This document shows positions 19,863 through 30,655 of a stretch of DNA of 64,000 bases, piece after piece. Made by a program: the position numbers and the translations under genes. The stretch's first letter is position 1. Every line of letters starts with the position of its first letter. The notes under the pieces are model-generated. The model saw only the letters and a list, made by a program, of their open reading frames with translations, was not told where the DNA came from and made no database searches. Origin of the DNA: Thalassospira lucentensis (GTDB lineage Bacteria > Pseudomonadota > Alphaproteobacteria > Rhodospirillales > Thalassospiraceae); contig NZ_CP136684.1 of assembly GCF_032921865.1 (NCBI RefSeq), positions 3,941,001 through 4,005,000 of the forward strand. The letters are read 5' to 3'.

Positions 19863-21037
19863 CGGTCAATCTCACCGAACACGATATCAAGCGACCCGAT
19901 ATTGGCAACGACATCGGCCAGCATGTGGCCCTTGGACATGAAGTCGATGCCCTGAAGGTGCGGGAACCCGGGTGCGCGAATTTTGCAGCGATACGGACGG
20001 TTCGAGCCATCCGAAATGAGATACACGCCAAACTCGCCCTTCGGTGCCTCGACCGCGGCATAGCATTCGCCAGCCGGAACGTGGAACCCTTCGGTAAAGA
20101 GTTTGAAGTGATGGATCAGGGCTTCCATCGAGCGTTTCATTTCTGAACGCGACGGCGGCGCCACCTTGTTATTTTCAACGATAACAGTACCATCGGGCAT
20201 TTCCTTGATGGCCTGCTTCATGATCTTGAGCGACTGGTTCATTTCTTCGAAACGCACCAGGAAGCGATCATAGCAGTCGCCGGTCTTGCCGATCGGAATG
20301 TCGAAATCGAAATCTTCGTACGAGTCATAGGGCTGCGATTTACGCAGATCCCACGCCATACCCGATGCACGGATGTTCGGCCCGGTAAAGCCCCAGTCAA
20401 GGGCCTCCTCGGGCGAAACGATCCCGATATCAACAGTACGCTGTTTGAAGATACGGTTGCCGGTCAGGATGCGGTCGAAATCGTTGACGAATTTCGGGAA
20501 CTGATCACACCAGGCATCAATATCGGCCAGCAACCCGGCCGGAAGATCGGCTGCAACGCCGCCCGGACGGAAATAGTTGGCATGAAGACGGGCACCACAG
20601 GCGCGCTCATAGAATTCCATGAGCTTTTCACGTTCCTCGAAGCCCCACAGCAGCGGGGTCATCGCACCAACGTCAAGCGCAAAGGCGGTCAGGTTCAGAA
20701 GATGGTTCAGGATACGGCCCATTTCCGCATAAAGGACGCGGATATACTGGGCGCGTTTCGGCACCTCGACACCCATCAGCTTCTCGATGGCCAGGCAATA
20801 GGCATGTTCCTGGTTCATCGGCGCGACATAGTCGAGACGGTCGAAATACGGCGTCGCCTGAATATAGGTCTTATATTCGATCAGCTTTTCCGTACCGCGG
20901 TGCAGAAGGCCGATATGCGGATCGGCGCGTTCGATAACCTCGCCATCCATTTCAAGAACCAGACGCAGAACGCCGTGCGCCGCAGGGTGCTGCGGGCCGA
21001 AGTTCATGGTCATGTTTTTGATTTTTTGTTCCGACAT
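19859..21037 (-). CDS. nuoD: NADH-quinone oxidoreductase subunit D
   Basis: NuoD (49-kDa subunit) forms the quinone site with NuoB. It has 392 residues and is separate from NuoC, unlike the fused enterobacterial CD protein. The NiFe-hydrogenase-like opening [20 protein letters not shown] is at residues 11-30; it contains the histidines at the quinone pocket. [16 protein letters not shown] follows at about 42-57, and the C-terminus ends [13 protein letters not shown]. It overlaps nuoE by 4 bases and its start overlaps the nuoC stop by one. Confidence 0.97.
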   Translation of the reverse strand: MSEQKIKNMTMNFGPQHPAAHGVLRLVLEMDGEVIERADPHIGLLHRGTEKLIEYKTYIQATPYFDRLDYVAPMNQEHAYCLAIEKLMGVEVPKRAQYIRVLYAEMGRILNHLLNLTAFALDVGAMTPLLWGFEEREKLMEFYERACGARLHANYFRPGGVAADLPAGLLADIDAWCDQFPKFVNDFDRILTGNRIFKQRTVDIGIVSPEEALDWGFTGPNIRASGMAWDLRKSQPYDSYEDFDFDIPIGKTGDCYDRFLVRFEEMNQSLKIMKQAIKEMPDGTVIVENNKVAPPSRSEMKRSMEALIHHFKLFTEGFHVPAGECYAAVEAPKGEFGVYLISDGSNRPYRCKIRAPGFPHLQGIDFMSKGHMLADVVANIGSLDIVFGEIDR

Positions 21038-21666
21038 CAGGCCTTGCCCTCCGCCTTTTCATCGCCGGGAAGAACATGCTGGATGCCTTCCCACGGGCTT
21101 TCGAAATCGAAGTTACGGAAATCCTGAACCAGTTTCACCGGCTCGTAGACAACGCGCTTCTGCTCGTCGTCATAGCGAACCTCGACATAACCGGTCAGCG
21201 GGAAATCCTTGCGAAGCGGATGACCCTCAAAGCCATAATCCGTCAGGATACGGCGCGGGTCCGGGTGATTGTCAAAGAAGATGCCGAACAGATCCCATGT
21301 CTCGCGCTCGAACCAGTTGGCGGCGCTGTATACGGGAACGGCACTGGGCACCGGGGTATCTTCGTCGGTACGGACCTTCACACGCACACGCAGGTTATGC
21401 TTGAGCGACAGCAGGTGATACACGACGTCGAAACGCTCGGCGCGTTCGGGATAATCAACCCCGCAAATGTCGACAAGCTGCTTGAACAGGCAGCCCGCAT
21501 CATCGCGAAGGAATGTCAGAACTTTAAGAATAGCATCGCGTTTGACCACGATGGACAGTTCGCCATAACGGTACTGGGTTTCCAGAACCTTGTCGGCAAA
21601 CTGGGACACCACTAGATCTTTAAGATCTTTCAGCGCGGCGCTGTTATCGCTGAGCACTTCGCTCAT
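21037..21666 (-). CDS. nuoC: NADH-quinone oxidoreductase subunit C
   Basis: NuoC (30-kDa subunit) is a structural subunit of the peripheral arm (209 residues). The family signature [20 protein letters not shown] lies near residues 119-138, followed by [20 protein letters not shown]. Full length and separate from NuoD. It lies 19 bases after the nuoB stop. Confidence 0.97.
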   Translation of the reverse strand: MSEVLSDNSAALKDLKDLVVSQFADKVLETQYRYGELSIVVKRDAILKVLTFLRDDAGCLFKQLVDICGVDYPERAERFDVVYHLLSLKHNLRVRVKVRTDEDTPVPSAVPVYSAANWFERETWDLFGIFFDNHPDPRRILTDYGFEGHPLRKDFPLTGYVEVRYDDEQKRVVYEPVKLVQDFRNFDFESPWEGIQHVLPGDEKAEGKA

Positions 21667-21685
21667 GCAAGCCCCCTATTAAGGA

Positions 21686-22228
21686 TCAGCGTGTCAGGAC
21701 ACCGGTACGGCGGATTTTCTTTTGCAACTGCATCACGCCGTAAATCAGCGCTTCGGCTGTCGGCGGGCACCCGGGAACATATACGTCCACCGGAACAACG
21801 CGATCACAACCGCGCACCACCGAATAGGAATAGTGATAATATCCGCCACCATTCGCACATGATCCCATCGAGATCACCCAGCGCGGTTCGGCCATCTGGT
21901 CGTAAACCTTGCGCAGTGCCGGTGCCATCTTGTTGGTAAGCGTGCCGGCAACGATCATCACGTCGGACTGACGCGGGCTCGGACGGAACACAAGACCGTA
22001 ACGGTCAAGGTCGTAACGCGACGCGGCGGCATGCATCATTTCCACGGCACAGCAGGCCAGACCGAATGTCATCGGCCACAGCGAACCGGTGCTTGCCCAG
22101 CTTGCCAGCTTGTCGAGATTGGCAAGGACAAAGCCCTTGTCATTCATCTCGTCGAACACGCCTTTAAGCAGGGTATCCTGATCCTGACCGGGTGCCAGGG
22201 GGGCGCCTGTATTGGTGCTCACTCCCAT
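21686..22228 (-). CDS. nuoB: NADH-quinone oxidoreductase subunit B
   Basis: NuoB holds cluster N2, the last cluster before quinone. The protein has about 180 residues. Cluster ligands are the tandem cysteines in [14 protein letters not shown], the cysteine in [15 protein letters not shown], and that in [14 protein letters not shown]. The start [14 protein letters not shown] at 22228 is preferred because AAGGGAG lies 7 bases upstream; the longer frame from 22249 has no ribosome-binding site. The start overlaps the nuoA stop by 10 bases. Confidence 0.96.
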   Translation of the reverse strand: MGVSTNTGAPLAPGQDQDTLLKGVFDEMNDKGFVLANLDKLASWASTGSLWPMTFGLACCAVEMMHAAASRYDLDRYGLVFRPSPRQSDVMIVAGTLTNKMAPALRKVYDQMAEPRWVISMGSCANGGGYYHYSYSVVRGCDRVVPVDVYVPGCPPTAEALIYGVMQLQKKIRRTGVLTR

Positions 22229-22584
22229 TCCAATGCTCCCTTCTTCCATTCATAGACAAATCCGACCGTCAGCACAGCCAGGAAGATCACCATAGAAAAG
22301 AAACCGAAGGTGCCGATGTCGCCAAGGGTCACAGCCCACGGGAACAGGAACGCAACTTCGAGATCGAAAATGATGAACAAGATGGCGACCAGATAGAACC
22401 GGACATCAAACTTGATGCGCGCGTCTTCAAACGGCGCAAACCCGCACTCATATGCGGACAGTTTTTCAACATCAGGAGCCTGCTTGGCCAGAACCAGCGA
22501 CGCGATGACGATAACCGCCGAGAGACCGACGGCGATCCCGATGAAAATCAGGATCGGAAGATATTCCGAAAGAAGCTCTTGCAT
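22219..22584 (-). CDS. nuoA: NADH-quinone oxidoreductase subunit A
   Basis: NuoA is the first gene of the complex I operon (121 residues, three transmembrane helices). The conserved [20 protein letters not shown] near residues 45-64 is the matrix-loop signature of ND3/NuoA. The ATG has a good AGAGGTC-type ribosome-binding site just upstream. The operon promoter should lie in the 287 bases between this gene and tRNA-Asp; I could not assign a confident -35/-10 pair there. Confidence 0.97.
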   Translation of the reverse strand: MQELLSEYLPILIFIGIAVGLSAVIVIASLVLAKQAPDVEKLSAYECGFAPFEDARIKFDVRFYLVAILFIIFDLEVAFLFPWAVTLGDIGTFGFFSMVIFLAVLTVGFVYEWKKGALEWE

Positions 22585-22871
22585 CTCTCTGACCTCTCAA
22601 GAACAGGCCTCTTTTGACCCGACCAGGTCCCCACCTGGCCTATACCGGCGCACCATAACGTATGCACCGCACAAGTTCCAGCCCCGTAAGCGGTTTTAAC
22701 ACCACCTAAGGCCGGAAACTTCCTAATCTTTTTGCCATTCTCTGCTCTCCGATATCGGGTCGCGTAACGTCATGATCAAGTCCGTTTCTTGCGAAGCAAC
22801 ATGCGCTGCACGTGAAAAGGCGATCGCGGAAAGGACGAAACGTCCGAACAAAGACAACAGATGCGTGATCA

Positions 22872-22948
<77 letters not shown>

Positions 22949-23262
22949 AAATGACCAGCTATTGGCGCGCCTTTGTTAGACCAGCACCTATGCCAAGTCA
23001 AGCTGATACCAGCGTTTTCAACCATCTCGTCAATTGCGCCGGAGATCATCACCCTGTGAAACACATCACAGGCCCCGGCTTTTGGACAAATAACGCTTTT
23101 CCAATCACTTCCACGGACGGTTTCGTCAGTTACCTTTGCATCCTGCGCTTAGCTTTTATAGAATTGTTGATAAATAGATTATATTCTTTGCCGCTAGAAA
23201 CAGGCATGTTCGCCCGGGTGAACAAACCCGGCGAATGAACGCAGTGACGGAGAAGACCACCA
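22949..23262. other. 314-base intergenic region between divergent tRNA-Asp and fliG
   Basis: No gene is visible. The region must hold the promoters of the leftward tRNA and the rightward fliG. An AT-rich segment at about 23155-23190 is the likeliest fliG promoter area, but I see no clear sigma-54 or sigma-28 type flagellar promoter. Confidence 0.4.
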
Positions 23263-24282
23263 GTGGGGCGCGTAAAAGAAGAATACAGGTCGCTTGCAGG
23301 CCCGGAAAAAGCCGCGATTCTGATGCTGGCACTTGGTGAAGAACACGCCACCAAAATGTTCAGCATGATGGATGACGAGGAAATCAAAGAGATTTCCCAG
23401 ACCATGTCGGGCCTTGGCACCATCAGCTCCAATATCGTCGAACGTCTGTTTGTGGAATTTGCAGATCAGCTTTCCTCGACCGGCTCGCTGGTCGGTTCGT
23501 TCGATACGACCGAACGCCTGCTGTCCAAGGTCCTTCCCGAAGACCGCGTCAACGGCATCATGGAAGAGATTCGCGGCCCCGCCGGCCGCACCATGTGGGA
23601 CAAGCTGAACAACGTCAACGAGGCGGTTCTCGCCAACTACCTCAAAAACGAATACCCGCAGACCGTTGGCGTGGTGCTCTCGAAACTGAAATCATCCCAC
23701 TCGGCCGCTGTATTGTCGCTATTGCCGGAAAACTTCTCGATGGAGGTCATCATGCGTATGCTGCGCATGGAGGCCGTACAGAAAGAGGTCCTCGACAATA
23801 TCGAGAAAACACTCCGCACCGAATTCATGTCGAACCTTGCGCGTGGCTCGCGCGGCGACAACCACGAACTGATGGCCGATATCTTCAACAGCCTGGATCG
23901 CCAGAGCCAGGACCGCTTCCTCACCGCACTCGAGGAACGCAACCGCGACTCTGCGGAAAAGATCAAGGCCCTCATGTTCACCTTCGAAGACCTTGCCCGG
24001 CTGGACAACAACGGCGTTCAGACCCTGCTGCGCCAGGTCGAAAAGGACAAACTCGCACTGGCCCTCAAAGGCTCGACCGATGCGATGCGCGATCTGTTCT
24101 TCAAGAACATGTCCGAACGTGCCGGCAAGATGATGCGCGAAGACATGGATGCTCTGGGCCCTGTCCGCCTCTCGGATGTCGAGGAATCCCAGATGATGAT
24201 CGTCCAGCTCGCCAAGGAACTCGCCGCCCAAGGCCAGATTGTCATCTCCGAAGGCGGCGGCGAAGACGAAATGGTCTACTGA
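23263..24282 (+). CDS. fliG: Flagellar motor switch protein FliG
   Basis: FliG is part of the cytoplasmic C-ring of the flagellar motor; it couples torque from the stator to rotation and switching. The 339-residue protein has the N-terminal domain (about 1-100, [18 protein letters not shown]), the middle domain with [12 protein letters not shown] near 131-142, and the C-terminal torque helix with charged residues, [20 protein letters not shown]. The start is a GTG at 23263 ([13 protein letters not shown]), with GGAG 10 bases upstream. It is a solitary plus-strand gene between tRNA-Asp and a terminator, away from any other flagellar gene in the window. Confidence 0.95.
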   Translation: MGRVKEEYRSLAGPEKAAILMLALGEEHATKMFSMMDDEEIKEISQTMSGLGTISSNIVERLFVEFADQLSSTGSLVGSFDTTERLLSKVLPEDRVNGIMEEIRGPAGRTMWDKLNNVNEAVLANYLKNEYPQTVGVVLSKLKSSHSAAVLSLLPENFSMEVIMRMLRMEAVQKEVLDNIEKTLRTEFMSNLARGSRGDNHELMADIFNSLDRQSQDRFLTALEERNRDSAEKIKALMFTFEDLARLDNNGVQTLLRQVEKDKLALALKGSTDAMRDLFFKNMSERAGKMMREDMDALGPVRLSDVEESQMMIVQLAKELAAQGQIVISEGGGEDEMVY

Positions 24283-24309
24283 CCCCGCATCCGCTTCGAA
24301 CCTCGAACG

Positions 24310-24660
24310 AAAAACGGGACGGCACATCGCCGTCCCTTTCTTTTTGCGCACACAGCACCCCCAGCCCCCCACTCCGGCAACGCCCTTTAGCCCCCCAGAC
24401 TGACTGCCCCTTCCCGCGATGCCTCAAACCGGAACGGCAGCTTGTCGTCCCCCTCTTTTTCCGAGATGGACACACCACTTCCGTGATGACTTTTGGTCGT
24501 CTCGGGTTGGCGGTCCTCGTTTGATGCCTCGCGGTCTCGCCATCCGGTCCGGGTCCCGGCCAATCGCACCACAAATCGGGACGGCGGATTATCGCCCCCC
24601 TTTTTTTGTGCGATTGACGCACCTCTCCCGTAATGACTTTTGGCCGTTTCAGGCGGATCG
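24310..24660. repeat. Three diverged copies of a hairpin-plus-T-tract repeat
   Basis: Three related blocks occur: the fliG terminator (24310-24350), 24431-24510 and 24577-24660. Each starts with a GGGACGGC-like stem and a T-rich run. Copies two and three extend further and share TGATGACTTTTGG/TAATGACTTTTGG. Copies two and three are 146 bases apart. They look like degenerate duplicates of a terminator-containing element, not a gene. Confidence 0.5.
24316..24345 (+). terminator. Rho-independent terminator of fliG
   Basis: The stem GGGACGGC (24316-24323) pairs with GCCGTCCC (24329-24336) around ACATC and is followed by TTTCTTTTT. It lies 34 bases after the fliG stop. Confidence 0.85.
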
Positions 24661-25267
24661 CCCTTGTTATGGATGCCCGACAAGACGGCTGGCACCGTGC
24701 CGTGAATTGATCGTCCTCCGCTTACATGACAGTCCGGATACCCCGCCGCATGAAACCTTCGTGCCACCGGGGTCGTTATGCGGGATCTGACAGGCATTCC
24801 CGCCTGCCCCGCTCTTGCGGCGCCTCAACCTGCGCCCGCACGGCCTCACGGCCCCTCATCATCGAAATCATCGACATTCACAATCATGGCCCTCTTTCCT
24901 TTGCCAACAACACATGCGCCATCCGTCCCGTTTGCATGGCAAACACCCTGTGACGACATTGCTCCGGGGTTTTGCGAAACGCAAAAAGGGCCGGAAATCC
25001 AAAGATCCCGGCCCTTTTTGCCCGCGATGCGGGCGCAATTATCAAGTTGACGAGATATCCTTACCACCAAACAAAGAACAAATCAAGAACAAAATTGAAT
25101 ACCATCGACAAAGACAGGATACAAAGCCCCTGTAGTGTGCATATGCGTTCATCAAAATTATCTAGGATAACAGCGCCATCGGGAAATGTAGCCCGCCGCA
25201 TCCTGATCAATGAAAATTCCCGATCTTTTAAGCCAGATCAGCCTGTCCGCTTTCCCGGCCCGGTTCC
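24661..25267. other. Noncoding stretch between the repeat block and the lipoprotein gene
   Basis: Several open frames on both strands overlap here but none has credible protein features. The only clear signal is the hairpin at 24983-25019. An AT-rich part at about 25040-25220 has no obvious function. Confidence 0.4.
24983..25019 (-). terminator. Bidirectional rho-independent terminator
   Basis: AAAAAGGGCCGG (24983-24994) pairs perfectly with CCGGCCCTTTTT (25008-25019) around a 13-base loop. On the minus strand it lies about 250 bases past the lipoprotein stop and can end that transcript; it would also stop rightward transcription. Confidence 0.8.
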
Positions 25268-25936
25268 CTATCCGATGATCACATTCGGCACCGGATCGGT
25301 GATCGATTTGATTTCCCAGCGTAGCCTGTTCTGACCGGCGGTTTTGACAAATTCGGCGGCGTTATGGCTGCGGATGCCTGCCGTGGTGCGCAACTCGATC
25401 TTGCCGCTCATCTGATAGCCAAGTGCGGTCAGGCGTTCTTCATACTGGTCAGGCACGAAGCCGCCGCGTATTTCAACGGTGTTCGATTCCGCACGGAAAA
25501 ACATTTCAAGGATTCGCGAATTGCGCCGGACAAACACAAAGCTTTTGTCGCGCATGATGTTGCTGCGTCGCTCATAAACAATATTGAATATGCCCTTGCC
25601 CTGATAGGTCAGCTGCTTGACACCGGAATCGCGCTTCAGATCGGCAAGCACCTTGTCGACGCGCACTTTTTCTTCATCGGCATCAATTTCTTCGTTCAGA
25701 AGGGCTTCGGTAATGGTCGGCTGCACCAGCAACCCGCGATAGCTGAACCGGTAATCGCCATTCTGCTCGACATTAAGATCAATGGTGAAGTCGTCGGGCA
25801 GATAACAGCCAACCAGCATCAGGGGCGCTATAATCGCCACCAGAGCCCCCCGCACGATCGATTGCCCCCGATGGACAGCAACCCTTCGCAACGACGCCAC
25901 AAGCGCGGAAAACGGGATTTCGAAGATCATGGTCAT
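25268..25936 (-). CDS. Hypothetical lipoprotein
   Basis: I cannot name this 222-residue protein. Residues 27-44 form a hydrophobic segment ending in the lipobox LMLVGC, so the mature lipoprotein starts at Cys44 (CYLPDDFTIDLNVEQNGDY). The exported part is mixed alpha/beta with many charged residues and FRAESNTVEIRGGF in the second half. The N-terminal region before the hydrophobic core is long (about 26 residues) and basic, so the true start could be further in, but no other ATG leaves a full signal peptide. A terminator follows at 24983-25019. Confidence 0.75.
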   Translation of the reverse strand: MTMIFEIPFSALVASLRRVAVHRGQSIVRGALVAIIAPLMLVGCYLPDDFTIDLNVEQNGDYRFSYRGLLVQPTITEALLNEEIDADEEKVRVDKVLADLKRDSGVKQLTYQGKGIFNIVYERRSNIMRDKSFVFVRRNSRILEMFFRAESNTVEIRGGFVPDQYEERLTALGYQMSGKIELRTTAGIRSHNAAEFVKTAGQNRLRWEIKSITDPVPNVIIG

Positions 25937-26125
25937 CGCGGCGTCATCCTGACTGGTGTTGCTTGATCAAGCTTGCCTGTCGGGCGCTATGGCGTCAACC
26001 GTTGCATGGCGTTTCGATTCTGATCGACGATTCGCGGTGCACTGCGATAATGCGCTGATTCGCAAAAAGAAAATGGCATGGCCCGGAAATGCAAAAAGCC
26101 GGCGCGAGGCCGACTTTTGCAAGAA

Positions 26126-26202
26126 TGGTGGGTGATGAGAGATTCGAACTCCCGACCCTCTCGGTGTAAACGAGATGCTCTAACCAGCTGAGCTAATCAC
26201 CC
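26126..26202 (-). tRNA. tRNA-Val (TAC)
   Basis: A 77-base tRNA on the minus strand with acceptor stem GGGTGAT/ATCACCC. It has the D-arm TAGCTCAGCTGGTTAGAG, the anticodon stem-loop CTCGTTTACACCGAG with anticodon TAC, the T-loop GTTCGAATC and encoded CCA. It lies downstream of hupB, a common alphaproteobacterial placement. Confidence 0.97.
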
Positions 26203-26262
26203 GTATTTTGATGCCCCGTTTTGCGGAAGCGGGCGGAACATAACATGCTTTTTTGAAAAAGC

Positions 26263-26298
26263 AATGCCGGTGACGCTCGTCACCGGCATTTTTTTTCA
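26263..26298 (-). terminator. Terminator after hupB (bidirectional)
   Basis: A perfect 12-base stem, AATGCCGGTGAC (26263-26274) with GTCACCGGCATT (26279-26290), closes the loop GCTC. T runs follow in both directions (TTTTTTTT on plus; GCTTTTTC on minus). It lies 23 bases after the hupB stop. Confidence 0.9.
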
Positions 26299-26312
26299 GA
26301 ACTTCGTCAAAC

Positions 26313-26585
26313 TTAGTTGACGGCGTCCTTAAGACCTTTGCCAGCCTTGAATTTCGGCTGTTTCGATGCCGGAATGTCGATTTCTTCACCGGTGCGCGGG
26401 TTGCGACCTTTTGAAGCAGCGCGAGCAGCGACAGCGAAGGTACCGAAACCGACGAGACGAACTTCGTCACCGCCTTTGAGAGATTCGGTAATGGAATCGA
26501 AAACAGCGTCAACGGCTTTAGCAGCGTCCGCTTTGGACAGATCGGCTTTAGCAGCTACACTTCCAACGAGATCGTTTTTATTCAC
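26313..26585 (-). CDS. hupB: DNA-binding protein HU
   Basis: HU is a small nucleoid protein that bends DNA without sequence preference. The 90-residue protein begins [20 protein letters not shown] and has the family arm [20 protein letters not shown] near residues 60-79 with the intercalating proline. Full length. It lies downstream of lon, with a terminator between, and upstream of tRNA-Val. Confidence 0.97.
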   Translation of the reverse strand: MNKNDLVGSVAAKADLSKADAAKAVDAVFDSITESLKGGDEVRLVGFGTFAVAARAASKGRNPRTGEEIDIPASKQPKFKAGKGLKDAVN

Positions 26586-26797
26586 TTCCTGGCCCCCTTA
26601 TTGGACGTTCGGAGTTATGAGGAAATTTGGTTTGCCCCAAACCTGTTGCATGGGCAGTGTAAGCAGGTCGCCAAGTTCCCGTCAATGCGAGAGACGCAGT
26701 TTTCTGCGGTTTCGAACGTTTTTTTGATTTTTTTCGTCTTTACAGCCCTGCCGCTGTGGATCAATGCCGATTCTTGGCCAAAGTTATCCACAGAAAA

Positions 26798-26829
26798 GGG
26801 GGGATGGCACTGCCATCCCCCCGGTTTTT
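26798..26829 (-). terminator. Terminator after lon
   Basis: GGGGGGATGGC (26798-26808) pairs with GCCATCCCCCC (26812-26822) around ACT. TTTTC follows on the minus strand and TTTTT on the plus strand, 26 bases after the lon stop. Confidence 0.85.
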
Positions 26830-26847
26830 GAACGTTTTTTCCGCTTA

Positions 26848-29259
26848 TTAGTGAGTGGTAACACCACCGACTTCCGATTCTTCGCCGTCCTTGGATTTGA
26901 CAGCGACGTCTTCCACCTCTTCTTCCCACTCGATGGGAACCAGTGGATTGACCAGCGCGTGGCTGAGAACCTCGTCAACATGGGAAACCGGAATGATTTC
27001 CATGCCGCGTTTGACGTTGTCCGGAATGTCTTCCAGATCCTTTTCATTTTCCTGCGGGATCAGGACGGTTTTGACACCGCCGCGCAATGCCGCAAGAAGC
27101 TTTTCTTTCAAACCACCAATCGCAAGCACACGGCCGCGAAGCGTGATTTCGCCTGTCATCGCAACATCCTTGCGAACCGGATTGCCGGTCAGAACCGAAA
27201 CCACCGACGTCACCATGCCGACACCGGCCGACGGACCGTCTTTTGGCGTCGCCCCTTCCGGAACGTGAACGTGAATGTCACGTTTCTGGAACAGGGTCGG
27301 CTTGATGCCGAACTGGGTGGCGCGCGAACGGACAAACGACGTTGCCGCCTGGATCAATTCTGTCATGACTTCACCGAGTTTACCGGTGGTTTTCATGTTG
27401 CCCTTGCCCGGTACGGTAACCAATTCAATCTGCAACAGATCGCCGCCGAATTCGGTATAGGCCAGCCCGGTGACAACACCGACCTGATCTTCACCTTCGG
27501 TTTCGCCATAACGGAACTTGCGAATGCCGGCATATTTGCCAAGCGTGCGCGGGGTCACGCGAACCGTTTTCAGGTTCTCAAGCATGATGCGCTTGGTCGC
27601 CTTCCGCGCAAGCTTCGCCAGCTCACGCTCAAGGCTACGCACACCGGCTTCACGGGTGTAGTAACGGATCAGATCGCGAAGCGCGTCGTCCGAAATGCTC
27701 CACTCGCCCTTACGCAGGCCGCTTTCCTTGACCTGTTTCGGGATCAGGTGGCGCTTGGCGATTTCAACCTTTTCATCCTCGGTGTAACCCGAAATCCGGA
27801 TGATCTCCATACGGTCGAGCAACGGCTGCTGCATGCGCAGGCTGTTGGCGGTCGTAACGAACATCACATCCGAAAGATCGTAATCGACTTCTAGATAGTG
27901 GTCGTTAAAGGTCGAATTCTGTTCCGGATCAAGAACTTCAAGCAATGCCGAAGCCGGATCGCCGCGGAAATCCGAACCCATTTTCTCAATCTCGTCGAGA
28001 AGGAAAAGCGGGTTGGAATATTTCGCCTTTTTCATGCCCTGGATGATTTTACCAGGCATGGAACCGATATAGGTCCGGCGATGACCGCGAATTTCGGACT
28101 CGTCACGCACCCCGCCAAGCGACATGCGCACGAATGTGCGACCGGTCGCATTGGCCATCGATTTCCCAAGCGAGGTTTTACCAACACCCGGAGGACCGAC
28201 AAGGCACAGAATCGGGCCTTTGACTTTTTTGATACGCGCCTGAACCGCAAGATATTCAAGGATGCGTTCCTTGACCTGCTCAAGACCGTAATGCTCCTTG
28301 TCGAGCACCTTCTTGGCCTTTTTCAGATCAAGCGAAACACGCGAACGCTTGTTCCACGGAATCGACACCATCCAGTCAAGATAGTTGCGCACCACGGTGG
28401 CCTCGGCGGACATCGGGCTCATATTGCGCAGCTTCTTAAGCTCGGCCTGGGCCTTTTCCTTGGCTTCCTTCGGCATCTTGGCCTTGTTCAGCTTCTCTTC
28501 GATTTCAGAAGCTTCATCCTTGCCGTCTTCGCCCTCGCCCAGTTCCTTCTGAATGGCTTTAAGCTGCTCGTTCAGATAGTACTCGCGCTGGGTTTTCTCC
28601 ATCTGGCGCTTGACGCGGTTGCGGATCTTTTTCTCGACCTGCAGGACGCCGATTTCCAATTCCATGAAACCGAAAATGCGTTCCAGACGATCCCCGACAA
28701 GGGTGGTTTCCAGAAGTTCCTGTTTCTCGGAAATCTTGAGCGACAGATGCGACGCCACCGTATCGGCAAGCTTCGCGGGCTCTTCGATCTGATTAACCGA
28801 TACCAGAACTTCCGGCGGTATCTTCTTGTTAAGCTTGATATACTGCTCGAACTGGGTCACGACGGAACGCGCAAGCGCTTCAAGCTCGCTGTCATCCTCG
28901 TCCGCTTCCTCGCGAACAGCGGCATAAGCCTGGAAAAATTCGGGGTTATCGACGAAACCAGAAATCTCCGCACGCTTGCCACCCTCGACAAGCACCTTGA
29001 CCGTCCCGTCCGGCAGTTTCAGAAGCTGCAAGACAGTCGCGACAGTCCCGATTTCATACAGATCGTCGACAGACGGGTCATCAAGACCCGCATCTTTTTG
29101 AGTAACAAGCAGAATCTGCTTGTCTTCGCGCATCACATCTTCAAGTGCGCGCACTGATTTTTCACGCCCGACAAACAGCGGAACAATCATATGCGGAAAC
29201 ACTACGATGTCGCGCAACGGCAGTACCGGGTAAATTTCGCCACGCGCCAATTCAACCAT
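26848..29259 (-). CDS. lon: ATP-dependent protease La (Lon)
   Basis: Lon is a cytoplasmic AAA+ serine protease that degrades damaged and regulatory proteins. The 803-residue protein has the N-terminal substrate domain (about 10-205), a coiled-coil section, the AAA+ module with Walker A GPPGVGKTSLGKS near 355, and the C-terminal protease domain with the catalytic serine in PKDGPSAGVGM near 675. Length is typical. It follows clpX by 130 bases, an order usual in alphaproteobacteria (clpP-clpX-lon-hupB). Confidence 0.97.
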   Translation of the reverse strand: MVELARGEIYPVLPLRDIVVFPHMIVPLFVGREKSVRALEDVMREDKQILLVTQKDAGLDDPSVDDLYEIGTVATVLQLLKLPDGTVKVLVEGGKRAEISGFVDNPEFFQAYAAVREEADEDDSELEALARSVVTQFEQYIKLNKKIPPEVLVSVNQIEEPAKLADTVASHLSLKISEKQELLETTLVGDRLERIFGFMELEIGVLQVEKKIRNRVKRQMEKTQREYYLNEQLKAIQKELGEGEDGKDEASEIEEKLNKAKMPKEAKEKAQAELKKLRNMSPMSAEATVVRNYLDWMVSIPWNKRSRVSLDLKKAKKVLDKEHYGLEQVKERILEYLAVQARIKKVKGPILCLVGPPGVGKTSLGKSMANATGRTFVRMSLGGVRDESEIRGHRRTYIGSMPGKIIQGMKKAKYSNPLFLLDEIEKMGSDFRGDPASALLEVLDPEQNSTFNDHYLEVDYDLSDVMFVTTANSLRMQQPLLDRMEIIRISGYTEDEKVEIAKRHLIPKQVKESGLRKGEWSISDDALRDLIRYYTREAGVRSLERELAKLARKATKRIMLENLKTVRVTPRTLGKYAGIRKFRYGETEGEDQVGVVTGLAYTEFGGDLLQIELVTVPGKGNMKTTGKLGEVMTELIQAATSFVRSRATQFGIKPTLFQKRDIHVHVPEGATPKDGPSAGVGMVTSVVSVLTGNPVRKDVAMTGEITLRGRVLAIGGLKEKLLAALRGGVKTVLIPQENEKDLEDIPDNVKRGMEIIPVSHVDEVLSHALVNPLVPIEWEEEVEDVAVKSKDGEESEVGGVTTH

Positions 29260-29389
29260 TATGTTCTATTCCCTATTCTGAGCCAAAACGTTGCTGGGGT
29301 CCTGCCATAGGCCCCGCCAGTAACGCGAACATTCAAAAGATAATCTGAAATTCCCGCACCGCAATAGGATGCCGGTGCGGGATCAGAAG

Positions 29390-30655
29390 TCAGGCACTGT
29401 GCTCGACACCTTCACGTCGTTCGGCATGGATCAGCAACGGTTTTGCCTTTCCTTCGACGACGTCACGGTTGATCACGATTTCCTCGACGCTTTCAAGGGT
29501 CGGCAGATCGAACATGGTATCAAGCAGAATGCCCTCCATGATCGAACGCAGGCCACGCGCACCGGTTTTACGCTCAATCGCTTTTTTGGCGATCGCCACC
29601 AGCGCATCAGGCTGGAAGGTCAGTTTCACGTCTTCCATGTCGAACAGACGCTGATACTGCTTGATAAGCGCATTTTTCGGCTCGGTCAAAATCTTGACCA
29701 GCGCATCCTCGTCGAGGTCTTCAAGCGTTGCCAGAACCGGCAGACGACCGATGAATTCCGGAATAAGACCGAATTTCAGAAGGTCTTCGGGTTCGACTTC
29801 ACGCAGAACTTCGCCGGTACGACGGTCTTCGGGGCTACGGACATCCGCACCGAAACCGATCGCACTGCCCTTGCCACGCTGCGAAATCACCTTGTCCAAG
29901 CCAGCGAAGGCACCGCCAACGATGAACAGGATGTTGGTGGTGTCGACCTGCAGGAATTCCTGCTGCGGGTGCTTGCGGCCACCCTGCGGCGGAACCGATG
30001 CAACCGTCCCTTCCATGATCTTCAGAAGGGCCTGCTGCACACCCTCGCCCGACACGTCACGCGTGATCGACGGGTTGTCGGACTTGCGCGAAATCTTGTC
30101 GACTTCGTCGATATAGACGATGCCGCGCTGCGCACGTTCGACATTGTAATCAGCCGCCTGAAGCAGCTTAAGGATGATGTTTTCAACATCCTCACCGACA
30201 TAACCTGCCTCGGTAAGGGTCGTGGCGTCTGCCATGGTGAACGGCACATCAAGGATGCGCGCAAGCGTCTGCGCCAGAAGCGTCTTACCACAGCCGGTCG
30301 GACCAACCAGCATGATGTTCGACTTGGCAAGTTCGATATCCTCGTTCTTGCTCGCGTGATGCAGGCGTTTGTAGTGGTTGTGAACCGCGACAGAGAGAAC
30401 TTTCTTCGCATGGCCCTGACCGATCACATAATCGTCAAGAACCTTGCAAATCTCTTGCGGAGAAGGCACCCCGTCAGCCGATTTGACGAGATGGGTTTTG
30501 TGCTCTTCGCGGATGATGTCCATGCAAAGCTCTACGCATTCATCACAGATGAACACGGTTGGACCGGCGATGAGCTTGCGAACCTCGTGCTGGCTCTTTC
30601 CACAGAAAGAACAATACAGAGTGTTCTTGGAGTCCCCGCTATTCGATTTGCTCAT
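29390..30655 (-). CDS. clpX: ATP-dependent Clp protease ATP-binding subunit ClpX
   Basis: ClpX unfolds proteins and feeds them to ClpP. The 421-residue protein has the N-terminal zinc domain (CSFCGKSQ ... CDECVELC, residues 16-47), Walker [13 protein letters not shown] near 118-129, and the [23 protein letters not shown] region split by the pore-lining parts. Full length. clpP is normally found directly upstream; here the upstream side is the ICE junction, so clpP is not in this window. Its promoter should be within 30656-30900. Confidence 0.97.
   Translation of the reverse strand: MSKSNSGDSKNTLYCSFCGKSQHEVRKLIAGPTVFICDECVELCMDIIREEHKTHLVKSADGVPSPQEICKVLDDYVIGQGHAKKVLSVAVHNHYKRLHHASKNEDIELAKSNIMLVGPTGCGKTLLAQTLARILDVPFTMADATTLTEAGYVGEDVENIILKLLQAADYNVERAQRGIVYIDEVDKISRKSDNPSITRDVSGEGVQQALLKIMEGTVASVPPQGGRKHPQQEFLQVDTTNILFIVGGAFAGLDKVISQRGKGSAIGFGADVRSPEDRRTGEVLREVEPEDLLKFGLIPEFIGRLPVLATLEDLDEDALVKILTEPKNALIKQYQRLFDMEDVKLTFQPDALVAIAKKAIERKTGARGLRSIMEGILLDTMFDLPTLESVEEIVINRDVVEGKAKPLLIHAERREGVEHSA

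Noticed and set aside
29305..29338. Possible heat-shock promoter upstream of lon (TTTTGAA ... CCTATGG on the minus strand)
   Set aside because: The spacing of about 21 bases is too long for a sigma-32 promoter.
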